Made by a program: the position numbers and the translations under genes. DNA of 8,531 nucleotides from DASYDU01 sp036499445 (GTDB lineage Bacteria > Planctomycetota > Planctomycetia > Pirellulales > Lacipirellulaceae). Under the pieces are notes generated by a model. The model searched no databases and was not told the origin of the DNA. It saw only the letters and a list, made by a program, of their open reading frames with translations. Positions 1 through 6,988 of this stretch are shown here, in pieces; positions within the stretch are counted from its first letter, which is position 1, and every line of letters starts with the position of its first letter. The stretch lies in NCBI GenBank assembly GCA_036499445.1, contig DASYDU010000350.1, positions 1 to 8,531 of the forward strand, read 5' to 3'.

Positions 1-2
1 AG

Positions 3-836
3 AGCTTCCGCGCTGCCGCCGACGCTGACTGCGCAGCCCGGGCCCGCGCTTTCGCGCGATTCTGCCGCGACGTCATCGACGTAGTCGCGCCGCTCGTCCC
101 GGCGGTGAAGGTGCAAGCCGCTTTCTTCGAAGAGCTCGGCCCGGCCGGTATGGCGGCGATGGAAGAAGTCATCGGCCATGCGCAAGCGCGCGGCCTGCTC
201 GTGATCGTCGACGGCAAGCGAAACGACATTGGCAGCACGGCCGAGGCCTACGCCCGCGCGTATCTTGGCCGAGGCGCGAGCGCCTGGCATGCCGATGCAC
301 TGACAGTTAGCCCGTACTTGGGCGACGACAGCCTGACGCCATTTGTCGACGTCACCATGGAGCGCGGCGCGGGCATCTTCGTGTTAGTAAAAACGTCCAA
401 TCCGGGCAGCGGCCTGTTTCAGGATGTCAATGCGGACGGCGTACCGTTATATCGCCGAGTGGCCGAGCACGTTGAGCAACTGGCGTCCCGGACTACGGGC
501 GACTCCGGCTATGGCAGCGTCGGCGCAGTCGTGGGCGCCACTTACCCGCATCAATTGTTCGAATTACGAGCCGCGATGCCACACGCCTGGTTTCTCGTGC
601 CCGGCTATGGAAGCCAAGGCGGCACGGCGGCCGACGTGGCGGGAGGCTTTGATGACCGCGGCCTGGGGGCGATCGTCAATAACTCCCGCGGCATCATTTT
701 CGCCCACGCGCGGCCAGAGTACGCCGCTCGCATCGGGCCGTCGGGCTGGCAACAGGCCTGCGAGACCGCGACGCGCGCGATGATCGACCAATTGCGGAGC
801 GAAACCAGGGCAGGGCGGCTCAACCTGGGTGCGTGA
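3..836 (+). CDS. pyrF: Orotidine-5'-phosphate decarboxylase, type 2 (5'-truncated by window edge)
   Basis: This enzyme decarboxylates OMP to UMP, the last step of de novo pyrimidine synthesis, in the cytoplasm. The frame is open from base 3 with no stop, so the gene starts before the window and 277 codons are visible. The catalytic D-x-K-x-x-D motif is present as DGKRND at visible residues 70-75, followed by IGSTAEAYA, the form typical of the long type 2 family. Further type 2 hallmarks are LTVSPYLGDDSLTPF, FVLVKTSNPGSG, the phosphate-binding loop region VPGYGSQGG, and NNSRGIIFA near the C-terminus. Residue K36 in VKVQAAFFE fits the conserved substrate-proximal lysine region. The GTG at 105 is an internal codon, not the start, because homologous sequence continues upstream in frame. 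The gene ends 3 bp before the stop of the convergent LamG gene. Identification is firm; only the N-terminus is missing. Confidence 0.94.
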   Translation, partial: SFRAAADADCAARARAFARFCRDVIDVVAPLVPAVKVQAAFFEELGPAGMAAMEEVIGHAQARGLLVIVDGKRNDIGSTAEAYARAYLGRGASAWHADALTVSPYLGDDSLTPFVDVTMERGAGIFVLVKTSNPGSGLFQDVNADGVPLYRRVAEHVEQLASRTTGDSGYGSVGAVVGATYPHQLFELRAAMPHAWFLVPGYGSQGGTAADVAGGFDDRGLGAIVNNSRGIIFAHARPEYAARIGPSGWQQACETATRAMIDQLRSETRAGRLNLGA

Positions 837-839
837 GGC

Positions 840-3800
840 CTATTGCGCTTCGACCCATTTCGTGATAATCACGCCGGCGAAACCTGAGCCGAAGAGCTGC
901 GTAACTTCTTCGGCAGTGATGGCCCGATTGTAAATCCGCACATCGTCGGCGGTTCCGTCGGCGTCGAATTTCAAGCTTGCGCCGCCGGGCGTGCAGATGC
1001 CGATGTGCCACTGGAGAGTGCCATCGTTGATGCCGGCGGTGCCGGCGGTGAACGCCGTTGTGGTGACTAATTGACCGTCCATATACAGTTTCAATTGGCC
1101 GGCCGACACGTCAAAGGTCCCGACCAAATGATGGAACGATCCGGGACTGTAAGTCGCTGGTGAAATTGCCTCGTAAGTCGATCCGGTTGATAAAAACTGA
1201 TTGATTTCAAACTTATTGTCGGCACGATAACCAATACCAATCGGACTGCTGCCCGCTTTCGACAAGATGGCATAGTAATTCTCATTGGCATTGGCGCTGG
1301 GCGGCGTGGAGTTTGGTTTGAACCAAACGGCAATTGAGTAACTCGACTGCTGAACAGCGTTCAACTGCGATGAATTAGGGATCGTGATGTAATCATCGCC
1401 ATTCGAGTAGTTGAAGCTTTCGCCGCCGCTGACTTTGCCAGTTGTCCAGGTAGCTGTTCCGGACACTGTGCCGTTGTTTGCGAAGTACGACGAGTCGGCA
1501 GCCGTCGTGCCGCTAGCTTCATCGAGCTTCCAATAGCCGATCAGGCCGTAGAGCTCGGCGACGGCCGAAGCGGAAATGACATAGTTGTAGACGCGGACTT
1601 CGTCAATTCTGCCCGTGAAGTCGTGAGTTGTTCCGCCGTTGCCGTGCTGTCCGATGACTGTGTTGGCGCCTTGTCCGGCATAAGAAATGGAATTAGCGGC
1701 GGCTGTGGAACCGGCCAGTTTGCCGTCCACGTAGAGCTTCAACAAATTGTTGTCATCGTCAAATTCAGCGACCAGATGATGCCAGCCGGTGCCGGCAAGC
1801 GTCTGGGTCACGGACAACGAATTCAACGCCGAGCCGTCATAGTAGTAGACCTTGATGGCTCCGCTTTCATCGACGCGAAGTGAGAAATGATCACCCAGGC
1901 TCACCACTTCCGATCCGCCGGTATCGGCCGTGGTCAAATTGACCCAGGCCGCGACGGAAACGTTTTTAGGCGCGTTCAAGAGGCCGGCGACCTGAATCTT
2001 CGTGGCGCCGTTGAATGAAAATCCATTGTTGACGATCGAGGAACTCCAAGTGGCGGTACCGGTCACGGTGCCGCTGCGCCCCATCGGCGAAGAGTCGGCG
2101 GCCGTGGTGCCGCTCGTTTCGTCAAGCTTCCAGTAGCCGATCAGACCATAAAGCTCGGCAATCGCGCTGGCCGAGAGTGGATAGTTGTAGACGCGCACGT
2201 CGTCGATCGTGCCGGTGAAGTCGTTGCCGGTGCCGGCGTTGCCATTGCGGCCGATGACGGTGTTGGCGCCTTGTCCGGCATACGAAATGGCGGACGACAT
2301 TGCAGCCGAAGCGACCTGCACGCCGTCGACGTAGAGCTGGAACGTGTTGTTATCGTCATCAAACACGGCGGCGAAGTGATGCCAGCCGGTGCCCGCATAG
2401 GTTTTGGCATAGCTGACGCTCGTCCAGGCGCTTCCGTTGTAATAGTATGCCTTGAGCGCCGAGCTTTCGTCGAGCCGCAGTCGGACGCAATCGCCCAGGC
2501 TGATGATTTCCGAACCGGTCGTGTCGGCCGTCGTTAAGTTGGCCCAGGCCGCTAATGTTACGTTGGTCGGGCTGCCCATCAGCCCCGTGGCCTGAATTTT
2601 GGTCGACCCATTGAACGAAAAACCGTTGCCGAACATGCCCGTTACCCACGACGCAGTGCCGGTCACCGTGCCGGTGTAAGAGTTTCCCGATGCGTCTGCA
2701 GCACTTGTGCCGCTCGCCTCGTTCAGCTTCCAATAACCGACGAATCCGTAGATATTGATGACTTCCGCCGCTGAGAGCGCGTAGTTGTAGACCCGCACGT
2801 CGTCGATCGCGCCAGTGAAGTCGTAATTCGTACTGGCGTTGCCGTGGCGGCCGATGACCGTGTTGGCGCCCAGCCCAGAATAGGAGATGGTGTTGGTGGT
2901 CGAGGTTGTCGAGGCCAGCGCCCCGTCGACATAAAGCTTAAGTGAATTGTTCGTATCGTCGAATACGCCTGCGAAGTGATGCCAGCCCGTCCCAGCATAT
3001 GTCTTGGCTATCGTGGCGGTCACGTATGTCGAGCCGTTATAGAAAAACACCTCACTGACACCGCCCGTGTCGAGCCGCAAGCCAAAGTGGTCGCCAAGGC
3101 TAATTACTTCGGCTCCGCTGGTGTCGGCGGTCGTCAGATTGGCCCAGGCGGTGACGGATACGGTGCTCGGGCTATTGATCAACCCGGTGGCCTGAATCTT
3201 CGTCGAACCATTGAACGAAAAACCGTTGTGGATGACACCTGTCGCCCACGTAGCAGTACCGGTCACGGTGCCGGTGTGAGAATTACCGGTCGAATCGGAG
3301 GCGCTCGTGCCGCTGGCTTCGTCCAGCTTCCATTGGGCCACGATCCCGTTGGTCATGTTCGCGGCCCATAGCAATGAGCGTTGAAGGATCGTGAGTCCAT
3401 TGCTGTTAAGAGTCGAGATGGTGAAAGCGTCGCCGCCCCAACAGAGTCTCACGCGACGACCGCTGGCCGTGCTATTGCCGCCTGTCGTCTGGGCCAGCGT
3501 CGCGCCGGGATCCATGACGCAGAGGCCGTTGCTGCCGGAGTTCTGGTCGCCCAGCTTCTGCAGGCCCGAGGCATACGTCGTGTTCATCAGGTTAAGGGTG
3601 GAGCTTGAATTAAAAATCGTCAGCAGTCCGGTGCTGAACGGCGACGTGATGTAGTGTGTATTGTTCGTGATGTTGATTTGAGTCGCCGAAAAAGTCCAGC
3701 CGGGACTTGTCGAAAATCCCATGTACGCGTCTTCTTGGTTTTCACTGCAAACCACGCCTTTCGAAGCCGTGCGTAATTCCGAAGTCAGGACCCATTCCTG

Positions 3801-4049
3801 AATGGTGTAGGGGACATAGACGACGTCGGCCGCCGCGACGGCCGTATTGATGTTCGTCTGCGTATCACCTTGCGCGACGGTTGTGACGGTGTAGCCCCAA
3901 CTTTGAATCTTGGTCTTGATCGCCGCTTCTTCAGTCGTCAGCGATGCCGTGTTGACGACCACGAGCAGAACGGTCATCGCCTGTGCCGACGCGGCAAAGA
4001 CGAGGCCGAGCAAAACGAAGAGCGACGCGAGAAAACAGCGACGTTTCAT
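840..4049 (-). CDS. Secreted protein with N-terminal alpha/beta domain and four LamG-like (LamG_3/concanavalin-fold) domains
   Basis: The chosen ATG at 4049 gives 1069 residues and opens with a clear Sec signal peptide: MKRRC, a hydrophobic stretch FLASLFVLLGLVFAAS, and likely cleavage after AQA (residue 24). An in-frame ATG upstream at 4376 would bury this signal and overlap galM, so it was not used. Residues 25 to about 235 form a domain beginning MTVLLVVVN and containing alternating hydrophobic strands; it resembles a ThuA/glutamine-amidotransferase-like alpha/beta fold, but no catalytic residues were identified. Residues 236-435, 436-635, 636-835 and 836-1069 are four LamG-like units carrying W-K-L-(D/N)-E, a GWHH-type motif, KLYVDG or a close variant, and (I/A)D(D/E)VR(V/I)YN. 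LamG folds usually bind carbohydrate or protein ligands, and secreted planctomycete proteins often carry them. No PEP-CTERM, LPXTG or C-terminal transmembrane anchor is visible. The ligand and role are unknown. The start-proximal ribosome-binding site is weak (an AAGG about 12 bases upstream). Confidence 0.92.
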   Translation of the reverse strand: MKRRCFLASLFVLLGLVFAASAQAMTVLLVVVNTASLTTEEAAIKTKIQSWGYTVTTVAQGDTQTNINTAVAAADVVYVPYTIQEWVLTSELRTASKGVVCSENQEDAYMGFSTSPGWTFSATQINITNNTHYITSPFSTGLLTIFNSSSTLNLMNTTYASGLQKLGDQNSGSNGLCVMDPGATLAQTTGGNSTASGRRVRLCWGGDAFTISTLNSNGLTILQRSLLWAANMTNGIVAQWKLDEASGTSASDSTGNSHTGTVTGTATWATGVIHNGFSFNGSTKIQATGLINSPSTVSVTAWANLTTADTSGAEVISLGDHFGLRLDTGGVSEVFFYNGSTYVTATIAKTYAGTGWHHFAGVFDDTNNSLKLYVDGALASTTSTTNTISYSGLGANTVIGRHGNASTNYDFTGAIDDVRVYNYALSAAEVINIYGFVGYWKLNEASGTSAADASGNSYTGTVTGTASWVTGMFGNGFSFNGSTKIQATGLMGSPTNVTLAAWANLTTADTTGSEIISLGDCVRLRLDESSALKAYYYNGSAWTSVSYAKTYAGTGWHHFAAVFDDDNNTFQLYVDGVQVASAAMSSAISYAGQGANTVIGRNGNAGTGNDFTGTIDDVRVYNYPLSASAIAELYGLIGYWKLDETSGTTAADSSPMGRSGTVTGTATWSSSIVNNGFSFNGATKIQVAGLLNAPKNVSVAAWVNLTTADTGGSEVVSLGDHFSLRVDESGAIKVYYYDGSALNSLSVTQTLAGTGWHHLVAEFDDDNNLLKLYVDGKLAGSTAAANSISYAGQGANTVIGQHGNGGTTHDFTGRIDEVRVYNYVISASAVAELYGLIGYWKLDEASGTTAADSSYFANNGTVSGTATWTTGKVSGGESFNYSNGDDYITIPNSSQLNAVQQSSYSIAVWFKPNSTPPSANANENYYAILSKAGSSPIGIGYRADNKFEINQFLSTGSTYEAISPATYSPGSFHHLVGTFDVSAGQLKLYMDGQLVTTTAFTAGTAGINDGTLQWHIGICTPGGASLKFDADGTADDVRIYNRAITAEEVTQLFGSGFAGVIITKWVEAQ
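843..3344 (-). repeat. Tandem LamG-domain repeat array, 600-bp period, four units
   Basis: On the minus strand the units run 3344-2745, 2744-2145, 2144-1545 and 1544-843. The tryptophan codon of the opening YWKL(D/N)E or QWKLDE motif falls at 3332, 2732, 2132 and 1532, so the first three units are each exactly 600 bp (200 codons) with no net indel. Units 1-3 align without gaps at protein level. Exact DNA runs of about 21-22 bases are shared at the same offset, for example 1661-1682 with 2261-2282, and 2608-2628 with 3208-3228. Unit 4 matches in its first 30 or so residues (LIGYWKLDEASGTTAADSS and the following GTVSGTATW) and at its end (ADDVRIYNRAITAEEV). Its middle is clearly divergent and longer, starting NYSNGDDYITIPNSS. 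Confidence 0.93.
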
Positions 4050-4197
4050 AGGTTGGCTGCCTTGGGGAAAAACTATCTCTAGCTCTACAATCGTAGCTTT
4101 TGACGAGGCGCGTCTAAGGGGCGAGGGAACGATCGGGGCGGTAACGCCGGCACAGGCGTTTCGCCGTCTCTGCATTGCCGTCATCCTCGCCACAACC

Positions 4198-4213
4198 CGA
4201 CGACCGGTCGGCG
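4198..4213. promoter_or_regulatory. Near-palindrome, possible operator
   Basis: The core CGACCGGTCG (4201-4210) is a perfect 10-bp palindrome. One mismatched pair outwards, CG/CG adds two more matching pairs, giving 7 of 8 symmetric positions over 16 bp. It lies about 80 bp upstream of the TATAAT box for the sugar-enzyme operon and about 150 bp upstream of the LamG start. It could be a dimeric regulator site, but GC-rich palindromes arise by chance and no regulator gene is in the window. Confidence 0.25.
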
Positions 4214-4291
4214 ACCGCAGAGGGCATGAATCTGGACGTGGGCGTCCGCCAAGCCAACTAAGGGGTAGTGGTATCGCCCAAAACCTGTCGT

Positions 4292-4297
4292 TATAAT
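4292..4297 (+). promoter_or_regulatory. Candidate sigma-70 type -10 box (TATAAT) for the galM-oxidoreductase-lactonase cluster
   Basis: A perfect TATAAT in an otherwise GC-rich intergenic stretch, 70 bases upstream of the galM-like ATG at 4368, which would give a leader of roughly 60 nt. No good TTGACA-like -35 element is present at 16-18 bp; the best-placed hexamer, TGGTAT at 4269-4274, matches poorly, and there is no TG extended -10. The call therefore rests on the -10 alone and its position. Confidence 0.45.
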
Positions 4298-4357
4298 CGA
4301 CCGATTGCTTGGCAGCCTTTTTCTCGGCGCGTCGGCCGCACGCAATTTCAAATTTAC

Positions 4358-4363
4358 AGGTGG
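4358..4363 (+). promoter_or_regulatory. Ribosome-binding site of the galM-like gene
   Basis: AGGTGG lies 4 bases before the ATG at 4368. It decides the start: the upstream in-frame ATG at 4305 has no comparable site and would place extra residues ahead of the signal peptide. The same CAGGTGG string precedes the next gene in the cluster. Confidence 0.65.
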
Positions 4364-4367
4364 GCAC

Positions 4368-5534
4368 ATGAAACAAAGCGTTATTTTTGCGCCGCGGCGC
4401 ACTGGCGAGAAAGTGCGCCAGACCATCATCGTCGTTGCAGTGGGTTGGATGATGTTCCTAATGATTGATATTGCCCAAGCGGAGGTCAAAGTGAGCGATT
4501 TTGGCAAATTGGCGGACGGAACCGCGGTCAAGGCGTTTACGCTAACCAATGCCAACGACGTCACGGTCAAGCTGATCTCCCGCGGCGCGGGCGTCGCCGA
4601 ATGGCACGTGCCCGACAAGAACGGCAAGCTGGCCGACGTCGTGTTTGGCTTCGACAATGCGGCCGGCTATGAGTCGCCGGCCTGCCAGTATTTCGGCGTC
4701 ACGGCTGGCCGCGTGGCCAACCGCATTGCCGGTGGAAAATTTTCGATCGACGGTCACGAGTACACGCTGGCCCAGAATGACGGAAAGAACACTTTGCACG
4801 GCGGCGTCAAACGAAGCCTCGACAAGGTGGTCTGGGACGGCCAGCCGTTTGAGAATAAAGATGGGCAGGGAGTCGTCTTTAAGTACGTCAGCCCGGACGG
4901 CGAAGAAGGCTTTCCCGGCAATCTTACGACGAGGGTCACGTATACGCTCACGGACAAGGGCGAACTGCGAATCGAATACGAGGCGGTCACGGATAAACCC
5001 ACGCCGGTGAATCTCGCAAACCACACTTATTTCAACCTGGCCGGAGCCGGCTCGCCCACGATCAACGACCACGAGCTGATGCTCAACGCCGACAACTACA
5101 CGCCGGTCGACGGTAGCTTGATTCCGACGGGCGAGATCGTGCCGGTCGCCGGCACGCCGTTCGATTTTCGCCAGTTTCACAAGATCGGCGAGCGCGTCGC
5201 CCAACTCGATGACAAGCCGGGCAAGGGTTACGATCACAATTTCGTGCTGAATCGAACCGGCCCTGGATTGTCGCTCGCGGCAAAGGTCCGAGAGCCAAAT
5301 TCGGGCCGCGTGCTAACGGTTTACACGACGGAGCCGGGCGTCCAGTTCTACGGCGGCAACTTTCTTACCGGAGCGACCGGCAAGGCGGGCCAGCAGTACG
5401 CTCATCGCAGCGGCCTGTGCCTTGAGACCCAGCACTATCCAGATTCCGTGAATCAGCCGAAGTTTCCGTCGACCGTGCTGCGGCCCGGTGAAAAATATAC
5501 GCACACGTGTGTCTACCAGATTACAGTCGAGTAG
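4368..5534 (+). CDS. galM: Exported aldose 1-epimerase (galactose mutarotase family)
   Basis: The enzyme interconverts alpha and beta anomers of aldoses such as glucose and galactose. The 388-residue product has an export signal with an unusually long basic n-region (residues 1-18), a hydrophobic core TIIVVAVGWMMFLMIDI, and likely cleavage after AQA at residue 38, so it should act outside the cytoplasm. All catalytic and binding landmarks of the GalM family are present: GRVANRI (115-120), LHGG with H144, NHTYFNL with catalytic-acid H219, GYDHNF with D289, and CLETQHYPD with general-base E353. The mature part, about 350 residues, is the usual family length. It is the first gene of a three-gene cluster, with the Tat-secreted oxidoreductase starting 53 bp downstream. 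Substrate is not resolved by sequence alone; other aldoses are possible. Confidence 0.94.
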   Translation: MKQSVIFAPRRTGEKVRQTIIVVAVGWMMFLMIDIAQAEVKVSDFGKLADGTAVKAFTLTNANDVTVKLISRGAGVAEWHVPDKNGKLADVVFGFDNAAGYESPACQYFGVTAGRVANRIAGGKFSIDGHEYTLAQNDGKNTLHGGVKRSLDKVVWDGQPFENKDGQGVVFKYVSPDGEEGFPGNLTTRVTYTLTDKGELRIEYEAVTDKPTPVNLANHTYFNLAGAGSPTINDHELMLNADNYTPVDGSLIPTGEIVPVAGTPFDFRQFHKIGERVAQLDDKPGKGYDHNFVLNRTGPGLSLAAKVREPNSGRVLTVYTTEPGVQFYGGNFLTGATGKAGQQYAHRSGLCLETQHYPDSVNQPKFPSTVLRPGEKYTHTCVYQITVE

Positions 5535-5535
5535 G

Positions 5536-5572
5536 TATTGGCCGTTCCGGCTGGCCCAATAGTCACTTTTTT
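5536..5572 (+). terminator. Terminator- or attenuator-like hairpin with T6 tract between galM and the oxidoreductase gene
   Basis: TATTGGCC (5536-5543) can pair with GGCCCAATA (5553-5561), giving 8 base pairs with one bulged C around a 9-base loop. A run of six T follows at 5567-5572, five bases after the stem. The spacing is longer than in a canonical intrinsic terminator, so it may be a leaky terminator or attenuator. The ribosome-binding site of the next gene starts two bases after the T tract. Confidence 0.5.
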
Positions 5573-5573
5573 C

Positions 5574-5581
5574 AGGTGGAG
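5574..5581 (+). promoter_or_regulatory. Ribosome-binding site of the Gfo/Idh/MocA gene
   Basis: AGGTGGAG lies 6 bases before the ATG at 5588. Together with the twin-arginine leader that begins directly at this ATG, it fixes the start and excludes the longer frame open from 5507, which overlaps the end of galM. Confidence 0.7.
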
Positions 5582-5587
5582 TCCCCG

Positions 5588-6970
5588 ATGAAATCGTCTC
5601 GTCGTGATTTTCTCAAATATTCCGCGGCGGCCGGCGCTGCCGCCGCTTTACCTACCGTTTGGGCCGGCTCGTCGGCCCTGGGCCAAGAGCGAAACTTGAA
5701 GTTGACCATGGCGTCGATTGGTGTCGGCGGCAGCCGAGGCGCGTATTCTCGCGGCACGGACATCGCCATGTCGGCTTCCAAGCACGCCAAAATGATCGCC
5801 GTTTGTGACGTCGACGACGTACATTCGGCCGAGTTCAACGCCAAGTTCGACAAGAAGCTGAACGTCTACCGCGACTACCGAAAGTTGTTCGACAAGGAAA
5901 AACCGGACATCGTCACGATCGGCACTCCCGACCACTGGCATGTCGCGATTGCCATTCACGCGCTCCGCGCCGGGTGCGACGTTTACTGCGAAAAGCCGCT
6001 CACGCTTACGATCGAAGAGGGTTTTCGCATCCGCGACGCAGTCAAGGAGACCGGGCGCGTGTTCCAAGTCGGCACGCAGCAGCGGAGCGAATTTGAACTG
6101 CTGTTTCTCAAAGCGGTGGCCATCGTCCAAAGCGGCCTGCTGGGGAAGAACGTCAGCGCGAATATCGCGATCGGTGGCGGCCCGACGGGCGGACCCTTTG
6201 ACGAGAAACCCGCGCCGAGCGACCTGGATTGGGACATGTGGTTGGGGCCGACGAACCAAGTCGATTATTCGCCCGAGCGACGCAAGGAGTTCCGCTGGTT
6301 CTATGACTATTCCGGCGGCAAGATGACCGATTGGGGAGCCCACCACATCGACATCGCTCAGTGGGCACTGGGTCACGACAAGTCCGGCCCGGTCAAAATT
6401 TCCGGCACCGGCAAATTCACGCCGCTCGTGCCGGACCATTTCGATTGGCACGCCTACTTCGCTGACCAGTCCCGACTTCCCAACGGCTATGAAACGGCCA
6501 CCGATTTCCACATCAAGCTTGAATATGCCGACGGCTCGGTAATCACCGTGAACAGCACGTATGACGCCGGCGATGGACGCACGAAATTCGATAACGGCAT
6601 CCTGTTTGTCGGCGACAAGGGACGGATCTACGTCAACCGCGAGCGGCTCACCGGCAAGCCGGTCGAGGAGATGACCGACGCCGATAGGATTCCGCTCTAT
6701 CAATCGATGATCCCGCTCTACAAGGGCAAGTTCCCCGGCGACCACATGTTGAACTTCTTCCAATGTGTCGCCGACCGCAGCGATCCAGTATCGGACGTGT
6801 ATACGCATCATCGCACGATGACCACCTGCCACCTTTGCAACATTGCGCTGATGCTCGGCCGCGACTTGCACTGGGACCCGGACAAGGAGCAGTTCGTCGG
6901 CGATGAGCAGGCGACCGCGCTGATGTCCCGACCACGCCGCGACGCCTATTCATGGGCGGCAACCGCCTAA
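5588..6970 (+). CDS. Tat-exported Gfo/Idh/MocA family oxidoreductase
   Basis: A predicted NAD(P)-dependent sugar or polyol oxidoreductase of 460 residues. It opens with a textbook twin-arginine signal, SRRDFLK at residues 4-10, then an alanine-rich hydrophobic stretch and likely cleavage in the GSSALGQE region near residue 32. Tat export implies it folds, probably with cofactor bound, before leaving the cytoplasm. The Rossmann fold shows GVGGSRG (45-51), an acidic D74 at the end of the second strand (AVCDVD), TPDHWH (113-118) and the family EKP motif (E135-K136-P137). The catalytic-helix signature DWGAHHIDIAQWALG (248-262) carries conserved H252, H253 and D255. The C-terminal DLHWDPDKEQFVGDEQA and SRPRRDAYSW segment is typical of the large secreted family in Planctomycetota. 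The substrate is unknown. The mutarotase before it and the lactonase after it suggest an aldose oxidised to a lactone; C3 oxidation of a glycoside is an alternative. Confidence 0.94.
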   Translation: MKSSRRDFLKYSAAAGAAAALPTVWAGSSALGQERNLKLTMASIGVGGSRGAYSRGTDIAMSASKHAKMIAVCDVDDVHSAEFNAKFDKKLNVYRDYRKLFDKEKPDIVTIGTPDHWHVAIAIHALRAGCDVYCEKPLTLTIEEGFRIRDAVKETGRVFQVGTQQRSEFELLFLKAVAIVQSGLLGKNVSANIAIGGGPTGGPFDEKPAPSDLDWDMWLGPTNQVDYSPERRKEFRWFYDYSGGKMTDWGAHHIDIAQWALGHDKSGPVKISGTGKFTPLVPDHFDWHAYFADQSRLPNGYETATDFHIKLEYADGSVITVNSTYDAGDGRTKFDNGILFVGDKGRIYVNRERLTGKPVEEMTDADRIPLYQSMIPLYKGKFPGDHMLNFFQCVADRSDPVSDVYTHHRTMTTCHLCNIALMLGRDLHWDPDKEQFVGDEQATALMSRPRRDAYSWAATA

Positions 6971-6974
6971 ACTT

Positions 6975-6979
6975 AGGAG
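6975..6979 (+). promoter_or_regulatory. Ribosome-binding site of the lactonase gene
   Basis: AGGAG, 9 bases before the ATG at 6989, sits inside the 18-bp gap after the oxidoreductase stop. It supports translation from 6989 and tight coupling to the upstream gene. Confidence 0.65.
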
Positions 6980-6988
6980 CAGCAGTCG

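Larger units (their letters stand above)
4050..4367. other. Divergent intergenic region between the LamG gene and the galM-like gene
   Basis: These 318 bp separate two divergent start codons. No small gene is convincing here. The region holds a TATAAT box for the rightward operon (4292-4297), a 16-bp near-palindrome at 4198-4213, and a short hairpin GGACG-TGGG-CGTCC at 4234-4247. A CTAC-AATC-GTAG mini-hairpin lies at 4085-4096 near the LamG start. No clear -35/-10 pair was found for the leftward LamG gene. Readable frames crossing this region on both strands are extensions or shadows of the neighbouring genes. Confidence 0.6.

Noticed and set aside
817..840. GGCTCA/TGAGGCC hairpin spanning the end of pyrF as a terminator
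   Set aside because: The stem has a bulge, an 11-base loop and no T tract on either strand, so it is no better than chance in GC-rich sequence.
843..3344. 600-bp repeats as an insertion sequence or CRISPR-like array
   Set aside because: The period is explained fully by protein domain repeats in a single open frame; there are no spacers, terminal inverted repeats or transposase.
4234..4247. GGACG-TGGG-CGTCC hairpin in the divergent region as a riboswitch or terminator
   Set aside because: Only 5 bp of stem, no T tract, and it lies upstream of the predicted -10 box, so it would not be in the operon leader.
4050..4376. Longer LamG reading frame starting at 4376 with 109 extra N-terminal residues
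   Set aside because: It would place the signal peptide internally, it overlaps the galM start region, and the extra residues have low-complexity Arg/Pro-rich composition typical of a chance frame in GC-rich DNA.
4542..5237. 231-codon minus-strand open frame opposite galM
   Set aside because: Antisense shadow of galM, with no signal, motif or plausible ribosome-binding site.
6827..6838. CHLC motif in the oxidoreductase (residues 414-417) as a possible metal or heme site
   Set aside because: This segment corresponds to the helix HLxNIA common in the family, and only two cysteines are present; there is no CXXCH arrangement, so metal or heme binding is not supported.
5648..6871. 407-codon open frame on the minus strand opposite the oxidoreductase
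   Set aside because: It is the antisense shadow of a well-supported gene with clear family motifs; its composition (many D, V, R, A) reflects codon bias on the other strand and it shows no domain motif.
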